NCBI GenBank assembly: GCA_025559845.1
Contig: CP048469.1
Location: 310,001-374,000 of the forward strand
From: Agrobacterium tumefaciens
GTDB lineage: Bacteria > Pseudomonadota > Alphaproteobacteria > Rhizobiales > Rhizobiaceae
Length of the DNA: 64,000 nucleotides
Direction of reading: 5' to 3'
Below the pieces are notes generated by a model. It ran no database searches, was not told the DNA's origin, and saw nothing but the letters and a program-made list of their open reading frames with translations. Both the position numbers and the translations under genes were made by a program. Positions 18,503 to 26,948 of this stretch are shown piece after piece (the stretch's first letter is position 1; every line of letters starts with the position of its first letter).

Positions 18503-18871
18503 ATGGATCTTATGTCGAACGACCACCGTATCAAATCCGTTCTCGGCCGTCTTGAAATGATTATCGACAACGAGAACGAGAATATCGGCAAGGACCCGAA
18601 GTTCGATTTCAAGGTCTCCAATGCACACAAGAGCCGTTGCCTCTATGAACTGACCATGCTTTTCCGCGATACGCCGCGTGAAGATATTGCTGCCGGACAT
18701 ATGGAGCAGGTTCGCGGCATCAAGGGCAAGCTTGCGACCAATGCCAGCCGCGTTGAGGCACATCTGAACGCAGTCCGTGCAGTCGCCGATCTGCTCAAGA
18801 ACGCGATCCAGGAAGCCGATACTGATGGCACCTATTCGCAGGAACAATTTCTCTACGGCGCCGCTGTCTGA
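18503..18871 (+). CDS. FlgN-like small flagellar chaperone candidate
   Basis: A 122-residue, all-helical acidic protein. The N-terminal helix (RIKSVLGRLEMIIDNENENI), a central KSRCLYELTMLFRD and the long C-terminal helix (ASRVEAHLNAVRAVADLLKN) give the pattern of FlgN, the export chaperone for FlgK and FlgL, but no decisive motif is visible. The ATG at 18503 is preferred for the GAGGAG 8 bp before it; the ATG at 18476 would add nine residues. The next gene overlaps it by 1 bp. FlgK and FlgL are encoded in the same region and no other FlgN candidate is seen in the window. Confidence 0.65.
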   Translation: MDLMSNDHRIKSVLGRLEMIIDNENENIGKDPKFDFKVSNAHKSRCLYELTMLFRDTPREDIAAGHMEQVRGIKGKLATNASRVEAHLNAVRAVADLLKNAIQEADTDGTYSQEQFLYGAAV

Positions 18872-19407
18872 TGTTGAAACTTCTTCTTACCGGCGTTTGG
18901 GTTTGCGCGGTCACGCTTGGCGCGGTGTATTTCTCCGTTCAGATGGCGACTGCACCCGCGCCGGTGGATGAAGCGGAAGCGAAAAAGGCCAATCTTCAAC
19001 TGGTGAAGGGTGAGAGCATCACCATTCCCGTCATCAACGATGGTGGCGTGAATGGATATTTCTTGAGCCGCATTTCGCTCCGGGTAGACAAGCAGAAGAT
19101 CGCCAAGATCGAACTGCCTGCGACGCAACTCGTCACCGACGAACTCTTCACGTTGCTGGCCGGTTCCTCGATGGTCAATATCGCCAATGTGTCGACCTTC
19201 GATCCGGAGGCGTTCAAACAGCACATCCGTGAAGGCCTGAATGGCAAGCTTGGTGAGGAGATCGTCGAAGACGTTCTCATCGAGCAGCTCGACTACCTCT
19301 CAAAGGCCGATATCCGCGCTCAGACCGGCAATGGCTCCCCACGTTCGATCAAGATCGTCGAAGGGGAGAAGGTCGAGGCCGAACCTGCTGCTGCGGCGGG
19401 CCACTGA
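18871..19407 (+). CDS. Membrane-anchored protein, distantly FliL-like
   Basis: A 178-residue protein with one N-terminal membrane helix (about 2-24; LKLLLTGVWVCAVTLGAVYF) and a periplasmic part. The core reads ITIPVINDGGVNGYFLSRIS and LRVDKQKIAKIELPATQLV, ending in an Ala/Glu-rich tail. Single anchor, a beta strand with a conserved edge and a following helix recall FliL, the motor protein that lies beside the stator, but the similarity is weak and the typical FliL residues are not all there. It overlaps the previous gene by 1 bp (TGATG) and closes the flagellar run. No clear terminator follows. Confidence 0.6.
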   Translation: MLKLLLTGVWVCAVTLGAVYFSVQMATAPAPVDEAEAKKANLQLVKGESITIPVINDGGVNGYFLSRISLRVDKQKIAKIELPATQLVTDELFTLLAGSSMVNIANVSTFDPEAFKQHIREGLNGKLGEEIVEDVLIEQLDYLSKADIRAQTGNGSPRSIKIVEGEKVEAEPAAAAGH

Positions 19408-19575
19408 TGCGCCCTGCAGGCATTGGTTCGGTTAACGTCCGGTAACTTTGCCTCAGAAGTTTAGAGCGATTGCTTTCAGTCTAATTTCAACCCTCTCGTG
19501 TATAAACCGCAACAAGAGTTGATCGTCCCAAAATCTGGATGAGCAACATTTTTGCCGGGTTTGGGGAGCGGGGAA

Positions 19576-20247
19576 ATGAAACGCGCTGAAAGTTTTGCAT
19601 CGTCCGGATCGCAAAATCAGGTTTATGGGCTGCCTGTCTGCGATCTCGACTGGACCGGTGCGCTGGATCTCGTCAACGAGAAAGCCTGCGTGCTCGAAGG
19701 TTATACGTTTCTCTCCTTCCTGACACGCGAGAAAGCCAAGCGTTCGCAGGTCGAGCCAAACTACCGCGAAATTCTCGAAAGCTGTCTGCTTCTGCCACAG
19801 GGTAAGGCCATGAACGCGGCGTTAAGAAAACAAGGACAATCCATGCCCTCAGGCATGGACGAAATGTCTTTCGTTATGGCGCTGTTGACCTATATGGCGA
19901 TACCGAAGCGCATTGGTGTCGTCGGTGACAACGCTGCTCAGGTCAGCGAAACACTTGCCCGTTTGCGCAACCATGCTCCCTGGCACGATTTTGTCATGAT
20001 CCATAAAGCGATGCCCGATACCAAGGTTGACGTGCTTCTGGCGGGCATGCTGAACGAGGACCAGGACGAGTGGCTGCATGCACATGTCAGCCGTGACACG
20101 GCGCGTGTTGTCATCGCTGTCGGCCCGTTGTTCAAGATCCTGTCATCGGAAATGTCGGGCATGCCGGAGATTTTTCGAAAGCTGCACATGACGTGGCTTT
20201 ATAGCCTGTGTGCCGAGCCCTGGCATATTGCCATGGGCAAACACTGA
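19576..20247 (+). CDS. GT26 (WecG/TagA/CpsF) glycosyltransferase
   Basis: A 223-residue family 26 glycosyltransferase, which adds a sugar to a lipid-linked intermediate of a surface polysaccharide on the inner face of the membrane. The C-terminal half follows the family pattern: VDVLLAGMLNEDQDEWLHAH (usually GxGxPxQExW), VVIAVGPLFKILSSE and the closing FRKLHMTWLYSLCAEPWHI. The central PKQE-type motif is altered to LNEDQDE, so the active site differs from the standard one. The start at 19576 has GGGGA upstream. It is followed by a chain-length protein gene, so both may serve one polysaccharide. Confidence 0.8.
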   Translation: MKRAESFASSGSQNQVYGLPVCDLDWTGALDLVNEKACVLEGYTFLSFLTREKAKRSQVEPNYREILESCLLLPQGKAMNAALRKQGQSMPSGMDEMSFVMALLTYMAIPKRIGVVGDNAAQVSETLARLRNHAPWHDFVMIHKAMPDTKVDVLLAGMLNEDQDEWLHAHVSRDTARVVIAVGPLFKILSSEMSGMPEIFRKLHMTWLYSLCAEPWHIAMGKH

Positions 20248-20359
20248 AAAAGACGGATTCAAACGCGTTAACCATTTGTTTGCCACGATCCTTTAACCTC
20301 TCGTAAGGATTTGGGAGCTGGCCCTTTCGGGCTGCGATCAGTGTGGCAGGCGGCTTCGA

Positions 20360-22156
20360 ATGGTTGAGCGCGATTCAGATTTGATGGCAGAAAGCCGTAT
20401 CTCAGGCGACGTGGCAGCACCGCCTGTCGCCGAATGGCGCAAACGCGTTGCACGCCTTGTAACAGTCGGTTGCGTTGCCGCTGCCACTGCAGTCGGCGCC
20501 GGGCTCCCTCTCTTTTTGAGCAACGCAGGTTTTCAGGGCTACGTCTCCGAAGCGCGTGTCGAAATTACCCAGACAGGATATGAGGCGCCTGATTCGGGAC
20601 GTTTCCTGACGATGGCACGCAGGACGCTGCTGTCACCGACGGGGCTGGACCGGATTGCAAGCGATCTGAAGCTGAAGCCAACCGATGTGATCGGGGTTCG
20701 CAACCAGGGCGAACTCGGCCTTCTCTATGACCTTCTGACCGGCGCCGATACGCGGCCGGTGTCTCCGCGAGAGGCGCTCAATATTGCCGTTGGTGAAGCA
20801 ATCAGGCTGGAATTGACGGCCGATGAAAGCACGCTTGTGGTTACGTCGACAGCCGCGACAGCGGATGCGGCGATGCGACTTGCCGATTACGTTTCGATGC
20901 GCGTCATGGCCGACGGCAGGGCAGGGACCATGACGCCCGCTATGCGGCAAGCCGAAAGGGCGCGTACTGCATTCGACAAGGCAGAAGCCGCTGTTAGCGG
21001 CTTTCAGATGCGCCACGGCGATACGGCGTTGCCCGAAGTCCAGCAACTCGAACAGCAACTTCATGACCTTGAGAGCGTGGGCTTGAGCACACGTCAGCGG
21101 CAGCAGGCCGTCGAGGCCGATCTGGCATCCGCCTCTGCCCTGAAGGCAAATGATGTTCTGGCCAACCCTTTGCCGGGAAGCTCCGCGTTTTCGGGATTGG
21201 AAGACCTTCGGCAACGTTACGCGGCTGCCGGTATGACCCTGGCCAATATATCGATTGACTATGGCGCGAAGCATCCGCGCCGTATTGCTGCGCAGAACGC
21301 TGTTGATGATATCCGTGCGCAGGTCACCCCTGCGCTGCGTCAGCTTGTCGACGGATTGAAGCGCGACAGTGCCCGAATCGCTGCAGAGCGAACAGCGGCT
21401 GAAGGCGAACGGAAAAAGCTGCTTGACCGGCTGAATAGCCTCGGAGTTGTTCCGGGAGAATTCTCGAAACTTCAGGCTGAACTGGAAACGGCGAGAAATG
21501 CTTATCTGGAAGCGACAGCGAGACAGGATGCTGCCGTTTCAGCCACACCTCTGATTGAAACGAGCCTCGCGAAAAAAGCGGGCCCTGGTGAATTGTCACG
21601 CGACATGCTGCAGGCCGGCTTGATGGCAGGCGGCGGCGCGTTGGTCGGCTTGCTCGGCGGCCTTTATTTGCTCAGTTATCGCAGGCATGACGACGAGGAT
21701 GAGCAAGGCCTGACACTTTATGACGGTCAGTATGCGCCTTCCTCACTCGAAGTGGATATGGTGCCTCTCCAGCCGGAAAACTTCGAACCCATGGCACCGG
21801 CGATCTTCGATGATATCGATATCCCGGCCGAGGCTGCGGTCGATGATGACGTCTATGACGATGAGGCGCAGACGGATCGTTACGCGGATTATTATGCCGA
21901 AGCCGCAAATGATGGTGACGACATGCCGCTCGACGAGCGCGTCCGTCAGGTCCTGATGGGCAACCGTACGGTTCAAAACACAGAAAATGAAGACGGCCAG
22001 CTTCCACCGTTGATGGCCGATGCGCTTTCCGGTCAGTTCGAGCACGAGCAAGCCGAGGCGGAAGAGCTGCTCGCACTACGCCGCGAACTCGCATTGCTGC
22101 GGGAGCATCTGGCCGACTATGCCGATCGTCGGGACATCTACCGTAAAACCGGCTGA
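20360..22156 (+). CDS. Wzz/GumC-type polysaccharide chain-length protein
   Basis: A 598-residue inner-membrane polysaccharide co-polymerase. It has membrane helices near residues 34-58 and 416-438 that bracket a large periplasmic coiled-coil part. The GNVR-type segment is EFSKLQAELETARNAYLEAT. Members with a fused tyrosine kinase have a Walker A domain after the second helix; here that place is taken by a 155-residue acidic, Tyr-rich tail (VYDDEAQTDRYADYYAEA; ADYADRRDIYRK) with no nucleotide-binding motif. The ATG at 20360 or 20384 may be the start. It lies 112 bp after the GT26 gene and probably works with it. Confidence 0.85.
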   Translation: MVERDSDLMAESRISGDVAAPPVAEWRKRVARLVTVGCVAAATAVGAGLPLFLSNAGFQGYVSEARVEITQTGYEAPDSGRFLTMARRTLLSPTGLDRIASDLKLKPTDVIGVRNQGELGLLYDLLTGADTRPVSPREALNIAVGEAIRLELTADESTLVVTSTAATADAAMRLADYVSMRVMADGRAGTMTPAMRQAERARTAFDKAEAAVSGFQMRHGDTALPEVQQLEQQLHDLESVGLSTRQRQQAVEADLASASALKANDVLANPLPGSSAFSGLEDLRQRYAAAGMTLANISIDYGAKHPRRIAAQNAVDDIRAQVTPALRQLVDGLKRDSARIAAERTAAEGERKKLLDRLNSLGVVPGEFSKLQAELETARNAYLEATARQDAAVSATPLIETSLAKKAGPGELSRDMLQAGLMAGGGALVGLLGGLYLLSYRRHDDEDEQGLTLYDGQYAPSSLEVDMVPLQPENFEPMAPAIFDDIDIPAEAAVDDDVYDDEAQTDRYADYYAEAANDGDDMPLDERVRQVLMGNRTVQNTENEDGQLPPLMADALSGQFEHEQAEAEELLALRRELALLREHLADYADRRDIYRKTG

Positions 22157-22243
22157 CCCGCCGTTGCCCAAACTGCATTTCCTCTTGCATTCCTGTGAGC
22201 CTCGCACCATACGGGGCTACCTAATCCAGCAGGAGCAGAATGC

Positions 22244-23143
22244 ATGGCAGTTGTGATTGACGGTAAAGCGAAGGCGGCATCCGTAACCGAAGCGGTGCGC
22301 ATTTCCGCGGAAGCTCTTGAAGCGGCCACTGGCGCCAAGCCGGGTCTTGCCGTTGTCATCGTCGGCGACGATCCTGCCAGCCATGCCTATGTGAACTCCA
22401 AGAGCAAGATGGCCAAGCAGTGCGGTTTCAACTCCATTCAGCATACGCTGCCGGAAGAAACGACGCAGGCCGATCTCCTTTCGCTCGTGGCCGAACTGAA
22501 CGCCGATAGCACCGTTCACGGGATTCTGGTGCAATTGCCCTTGCCCAGGCATTTCGATTCGGAAGCCGTGATTCAGTCGATCCTGCCGGAGAAGGATGTG
22601 GATGGCCTGAGTGTGCTGAATGCGGGCAAGCTGGCTACAGGCGACCTTGAAACCGGGCTGATTTCCTGCACCCCGGCCGGCGCCATGCTGCTCGCACGCA
22701 GCATTCACGGTGACGACCTTTCCGGCCTGAACGCCGTGGTGATCGGTCGCTCCAACCTGTTCGGCAAGCCGATGGGACAACTGCTGTTGAACGCCAATGC
22801 CACGGTCACGATGGCGCACTCCCGTACCAAGGATCTCGCAGCCATCTGCAAGACGGCTGATATTCTTGTGGCAGCGGTTGGCCGTCCGGGCATGGTCAAG
22901 GGCGATTGGGTCAAGCCCGGTGCAACGGTTATCGATGTCGGTATCAACCGCATCCCAGCGCCTGAAAAAGGTGAGGGGAAATCGAAACTGGTTGGCGATG
23001 TTGCCTATGACGAGGCAAGTGCGGTTGCTGCCGCCATCACACCCGTACCGGGCGGTGTTGGTCCGATGACAATCGCCATGCTGATGGCAAACACTGTCAT
23101 CGCTGCGCATCGCGCCCTGGGAAAGACGGCTCCAAAGTTCTGA
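22244..23143 (+). CDS. folD: Methylenetetrahydrofolate dehydrogenase/cyclohydrolase
   Basis: FolD converts 5,10-methylene-THF to 10-formyl-THF in two steps, with NADP as cofactor, for purine and formyl-Met supply. The 299-residue protein has the family signatures [17 protein letters not shown] (with the catalytic Tyr and Lys), GILVQLPLP, the PEKDVDG motif and [16 protein letters not shown]. The closing [11 protein letters not shown] is the second family signature. A CAGGAG ribosome binding site precedes the ATG. It is convergent with aglR 8 bp away, so no room is left for a terminator. Confidence 0.97.
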   Translation: MAVVIDGKAKAASVTEAVRISAEALEAATGAKPGLAVVIVGDDPASHAYVNSKSKMAKQCGFNSIQHTLPEETTQADLLSLVAELNADSTVHGILVQLPLPRHFDSEAVIQSILPEKDVDGLSVLNAGKLATGDLETGLISCTPAGAMLLARSIHGDDLSGLNAVVIGRSNLFGKPMGQLLLNANATVTMAHSRTKDLAAICKTADILVAAVGRPGMVKGDWVKPGATVIDVGINRIPAPEKGEGKSKLVGDVAYDEASAVAAAITPVPGGVGPMTIAMLMANTVIAAHRALGKTAPKF

Positions 23144-23151
23144 GCAAACCG

Positions 23152-24177
23152 CTAGTCTTTCGGTGCGGGTCCCGTTGAGGCCCGCACAACGAGTTCAGCT
23201 TTCCACAATTCCTGATGCGGCTGCGTTTCGTTAAACTTGATGCGGTTGATGAGGCGTTGGCCGATACGCACCCCGGCTGCTCTCAGTGAAGAGCGCGTGG
23301 TGGTAAGTGGTACGGAGAAATTGTCGGGCTTCAGCAATGGAAGAACGTCGTCGTGGGCAATCAACGAAACGTCCTTTCCGGGTTTTAGGCCGCGCTGATT
23401 GAGCGAACGGACGGCGCCCAAGGCAAGCGCAGTACTCGCGCAGAGAACCGCGGTCGGGCGTTCAGCCTGCGAAAGCAGTGCCTCCATACCCAAAAAACCT
23501 TCCTCGTCGGTCATGCTGCCGTAACGGACATGCTCTGTTCGGAGTGGCAGACCATGAGCGGCAAGGGCGCTCTCGACACCGAGAAAGCGTCTGAAAGTGA
23601 AATCGTATCCTTCTGGTCCATTCAGAATGCCAATGCGCCGATGACCAAGCTGCAGCAGCAGATTGGTTGCGTCCTTGAAGGCGCCTTCGTTGTCGACATC
23701 GAGAAACGGATAGTTTTCGTCCAGGCCCCAGGAGCGACCATGGACGAGGAAGGGGATGGATAGCGACTGCATCATCCCCACACGCGGGTCGTTTTTCTTC
23801 ATGTAGGCGAGGTAGATGCCGTCGACGCTGCCGCTGGCGGCCAGTCCGCGCAATGCTTCCTGCTCTCGCTCCAGTTCGGTGGGCATGATGACGAGGTGAA
23901 AGCCGTTGCGGGCTGCCTCTTCGCCAAGTCCGCTCAAAAATTCTCCGTAGTGGACGTCCGAGCGGTGGTGCGCGCCGATCGGCATGACAAGTCCGATGGA
24001 CCCGACCTTGCCGGTTGCCAGTCGTTGTGCGGCGGCATTCGGCCGATAACCGGTTTTTTCGGCGGCTTCCATGACGCGGCGGCGCGTTTCCGCGCTCACT
24101 TCAGGATATCCGTTGAGTGCCCGGCTGATCGTCGTCTGCGAAATGCCAAGCAATTGCGACAGTTGTTTCAAGTTCAT
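23152..24177 (-). CDS. aglR: LacI-family regulator of alpha-glucoside genes
   Basis: A 341-residue LacI/GalR repressor. The N-terminal helix-turn-helix (residues 2-24; LKQLSQLLGISQTTISRALN) is followed by the hinge motif NAAAQRLATGK and a periplasmic-binding-like sugar domain (about 62-335). It is divergent from aglE, which makes it the likely repressor of that operon with an alpha-glucoside as inducer. The ATG at 24177 is chosen because GGAGGAAG lies just upstream and it places the DNA-binding helix at the usual distance; the longer reading adds 22 residues. Two palindromic sites with the LacI-family core lie in the gap to aglE. Confidence 0.92.
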   Translation of the reverse strand: MNLKQLSQLLGISQTTISRALNGYPEVSAETRRRVMEAAEKTGYRPNAAAQRLATGKVGSIGLVMPIGAHHRSDVHYGEFLSGLGEEAARNGFHLVIMPTELEREQEALRGLAASGSVDGIYLAYMKKNDPRVGMMQSLSIPFLVHGRSWGLDENYPFLDVDNEGAFKDATNLLLQLGHRRIGILNGPEGYDFTFRRFLGVESALAAHGLPLRTEHVRYGSMTDEEGFLGMEALLSQAERPTAVLCASTALALGAVRSLNQRGLKPGKDVSLIAHDDVLPLLKPDNFSVPLTTTRSSLRAAGVRIGQRLINRIKFNETQPHQELWKAELVVRASTGPAPKD

Positions 24178-24240
24178 GTCGCTTCTTCCTCCATGCAATT
24201 GCTTTGGCAACAAAGGCGAAACGCCCCTCCTCAAAAGTTC

Positions 24241-24252
24241 CAAAGCGCTTAG
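24241..24252 (+). promoter_or_regulatory. Putative AglR operator 1
   Basis: CAAAGCGCTTAG has the central CG dyad typical of LacI-family operators and matches the site at 24395-24406 in nine of twelve positions from the left. It lies 64 bp upstream of aglR, where binding would also repress aglR. Confidence 0.5.
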
Positions 24253-24394
24253 ATTTTTATCAGCGCTGTGGATTTATCTCAATGGAAAACAATGGACCAA
24301 TTTTCACGAATTGCCTCTTGCTCGATTTACTGTAACGTTTCCGTGCAAAGAGTCTCTTGACTCGCTCTTGCAGTCGATGAGATGAATAGGCAGC

Positions 24395-24406
24395 CAAAGC
24401 GCTTTG
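24395..24406 (+). promoter_or_regulatory. Putative AglR operator 2
   Basis: CAAAGCGCTTTG is a perfect 12-bp palindrome 50 bp before the aglE start. It lies 154 bp from operator 1, a spacing at which looping would be possible. TTGACT at 24357-24362 could be the -35 of the aglE promoter, although no strong -10 follows. Confidence 0.6.
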
Positions 24407-24455
24407 ATTAATTTTTGAAAGTGTTCAGCGGTTGATGTGATGGGAGGTAAATCAC

Positions 24456-25817
24456 ATGCATAAGACTTTTTTGACGACGGTAGCCGTGATGTCGCTTCTG
24501 TCGGGAGCAGCCTTCGCTGCTGATCTGAAGTTTGCACCTGGTCAGGATGCCAAATTCAACTGGAAAAGCTACGAGGATTTCAAAACGGCGAATGCTGACC
24601 TGAAGGGGCAGACGCTGACGATCTTCGGTCCGTGGCGCGGTGAAGACGAAGCTCTGTTCCAATCCGTTCTGGCCTATTTTGCCGATGCGACGGGTGTGAA
24701 CGTGCGTTACTCCTCTTCGGAAAACTACGAGCAGCAGATCGTTATCGACACGCAGGCGGGTTCGCCGCCGAACATCGCCATTCTGCCGCAGCCTGGCCTG
24801 CTGGCAGATCTTGCCGCCAAGGGTTTTCTTGTTCCGCTCGGCGATGAGACCGCCAGTTGGGTCAAGGAGAACTATGGCGCCGGACAGTCCTGGGTCGATC
24901 TCGGCAGCTACAAGGGCAAGGATGGCAACAAGGCCTACTTCGCGTTTCCCTTCAAGGCTGACGTGAAGTCGCTGGTCTGGTACGTGCCGGAAAACTTTGA
25001 AGAAGCGGGCTACGAAGTTCCGCAGACGATGGAAGACCTGCTCAAGCTGACCGACCAGATCGTTGCCGACGGTGGCACGCCCTGGTGCATCGGTCTTGGT
25101 TCGGGTGGCGCAACCGGTTGGCCAGCGACCGACTGGGTAGAAGACCTGATGCTTCGCACGCAGCCGCTTGATGTCTACCTGAAATGGACGACCAACGAGG
25201 TGAAGTTCACCGATCCTGCGGTTGTTGGAGCGATCAACGAATTCGGCAAGTTCGCCAAGAACGAAAAATATGTCAGCGGCGGTGTGGCTGCCGTTGCCTC
25301 CACCGACTTCCGTGACAGCCCGAAAGGCCTCTTCGACATTCCGCCGAAGTGCTACCTGCATCATCAGGCATCCTTCATTCCTTCCTTCTTCCCGGAAGGC
25401 ACGAAGGTCGGAACGGATGCCGACTTCTTCTACATGCCGACCTATGCATCGAAGCCGGATCTCGGCAAGCCTGTTCTGGGTGCTGGCACGCTGGTCACGG
25501 TCACCAAGGAATCTCCGGCGGCCAAGGCTTTTATCGAGTTCTTGAAAACCCCGATCGCGCACGAAGTCTGGATGGCGCAGTCCAGCTTCCTGACGCCTTA
25601 CAAGGGTGTGAACGTCGATACCTATGCCAACGAGCAGATGAAGCGTCAGGGTGAAATCCTCACCACGGCAACAAGCTTCGGCTTCGACGGTTCGGATCTG
25701 ATGCCGGGCAAGATCGGTGCTGGTGCATTCTGGACCGGCATGATCGACTTCGTCGGCGGTAAATCCGCTGATCAAGTTGCGGCCGATATCCAGAAGGCCT
25801 GGGACGGCCTCAAGTAA
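24456..25817 (+). CDS. aglE: Alpha-glucoside ABC transporter, substrate-binding protein
   Basis: The periplasmic binding protein of the Agl importer, which in Sinorhizobium takes up sucrose, maltose and trehalose. The 453-residue protein has a signal peptide (residues 1-21; TVAVMSLLSGAAFA, cut before ADLKF) and the family 1 binding-protein pattern (GSPPNIAILPQPGLLADLAA; FPFKADVKSLVWYVPENFEE; ASFIPSFFPEG). The ATG has GGGAGG upstream. It is first in aglE-aglF-aglG-aglA-aglK, and a strong hairpin 15 bp after its stop should keep its own level above that of the permease genes. Confidence 0.95.
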   Translation: MHKTFLTTVAVMSLLSGAAFAADLKFAPGQDAKFNWKSYEDFKTANADLKGQTLTIFGPWRGEDEALFQSVLAYFADATGVNVRYSSSENYEQQIVIDTQAGSPPNIAILPQPGLLADLAAKGFLVPLGDETASWVKENYGAGQSWVDLGSYKGKDGNKAYFAFPFKADVKSLVWYVPENFEEAGYEVPQTMEDLLKLTDQIVADGGTPWCIGLGSGGATGWPATDWVEDLMLRTQPLDVYLKWTTNEVKFTDPAVVGAINEFGKFAKNEKYVSGGVAAVASTDFRDSPKGLFDIPPKCYLHHQASFIPSFFPEGTKVGTDADFFYMPTYASKPDLGKPVLGAGTLVTVTKESPAAKAFIEFLKTPIAHEVWMAQSSFLTPYKGVNVDTYANEQMKRQGEILTTATSFGFDGSDLMPGKIGAGAFWTGMIDFVGGKSADQVAADIQKAWDGLK

Positions 25818-25831
25818 CGTCAATTGGACTT

Positions 25832-25862
25832 GGCCCGGCAGAGCAAATTTGCCGGGCCTTTT
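25832..25862 (+). terminator. Hairpin between aglE and aglF
   Basis: Arms GGCCCGGCA (25832-25840) and TGCCGGGCC (25850-25858) with a 9-nt loop, then TTTT. A partial terminator or 3' stabiliser after the binding-protein gene is common in ABC sugar operons and would give more AglE than permease. Confidence 0.75.
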
Positions 25863-25933
25863 CCCAACGGAACGGCTCCGGCGATCGCTGACAAAAACAG
25901 GGCGACGCGGATAAGGAATCAAGGGAGGGGAAA

Positions 25934-26947
25934 ATGGCTGCCCAACTCGTTTCGGCGATCGGCGTCATGGTTGCCGGCGTTTTTGCCTGTGCTGCCTATT
26001 ACTGGCTGTCCGATAAACTGCTGCAGGTTATCTTTCCAGTGCGATCGGGTGACGTCATTCATGCGTCCCGCAACCTCAATCGCCGCGCAGCGGTCAGACC
26101 ATGGCTTTTCATTGGTCCGGCTGTTCTTCTTCTTCTCGTCTATCTCGTCTACCCTGTCGTCGCGACGCTGATCCTGTCGTTCCACGACCGAACGGGCAAT
26201 GAATTCGTCGGCCTTGCCAACTATCGTTGGGCACTGTCTGACGCCGGGTTCCGTCAGTCGATTTTCAACAACATACTCTGGCTCGCCGTCGTTCCGGCTG
26301 CCTGCACCTTCTTCGGACTGGTCATCGCTGTGATGACGGACCGTATCTGGTGGGGCAACATCGCCAAGTCGATCGTCTTCATGCCAATGGCGATCTCCTT
26401 CGTCGGTGCCTCCGTCATCTGGAAGTTCATCTACGAGTATCGCGCCGAAGGGCAGGTTCAGATTGGCCTGTTGAATGCCATCGTTGAGTTCTTCGGTGGC
26501 AACCCGCAAGTGTGGATCTCCATGCCGTTCTGGAACAATTTCTTCCTGATGGTCATCCTCATCTGGATTCAGACCGGCTTCGCCATGGTCATCCTGTCGG
26601 CGGCGTTGCGCGGTATTCCGGAAGAAACCGTCGAAGCGGCTGTTATCGATGGCGCCAACGGCTGGCAGATTTTCTGGAAGATCATGGTCCCGCAGATCTG
26701 GGGCACCATTGCAGTTGTCTGGACGACGATCACCATTCTTGTCCTCAAGGTGTTCGATATCGTGCTGACCATGACCAACGGGCAATGGAACACCATGGTT
26801 CTGGCCAACCTCATGTTTGACTGGATGTTCCGTGGTGGTGGCGATAGCGGCCGAAGCGCCGTGATCGCGCTGATCATCATGGCGGCCGTAACGCCGATCA
26901 TGGTCTGGAACATTCGCCAGGCCAACCGCGAGATGGAGGGGCGCTGA
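25934..26947 (+). CDS. aglF: Alpha-glucoside ABC transporter permease AglF
   Basis: One of two membrane subunits of the Agl importer. The 337-residue protein has a first helix near residues 5-27 and six more from about residue 60 on. The EAA loop that contacts the ATPase is AALRGIPEETVEAAVIDGAN (about 220-239). The N-terminal extension before the core is typical of MalF-type permeases. GGGAGGGG lies upstream of the ATG. It ends 1 bp before aglG, with which it forms the channel. Confidence 0.95.
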   Translation: MAAQLVSAIGVMVAGVFACAAYYWLSDKLLQVIFPVRSGDVIHASRNLNRRAAVRPWLFIGPAVLLLLVYLVYPVVATLILSFHDRTGNEFVGLANYRWALSDAGFRQSIFNNILWLAVVPAACTFFGLVIAVMTDRIWWGNIAKSIVFMPMAISFVGASVIWKFIYEYRAEGQVQIGLLNAIVEFFGGNPQVWISMPFWNNFFLMVILIWIQTGFAMVILSAALRGIPEETVEAAVIDGANGWQIFWKIMVPQIWGTIAVVWTTITILVLKVFDIVLTMTNGQWNTMVLANLMFDWMFRGGGDSGRSAVIALIIMAAVTPIMVWNIRQANREMEGR

Positions 26948-26948
26948 C

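Noticed and set aside
19428..19446. TTAACGTCCGGTAAC before the GT26 gene as a CtrA box
   Set aside because: The second half does not fit TTAA at 7-bp spacing.
20268..20282. TTAACCATTTGTTTG before the chain-length gene as a CtrA box
   Set aside because: Only the first half matches (TTAACCAT); the second half is TTTG. It may be a half site but is not counted.
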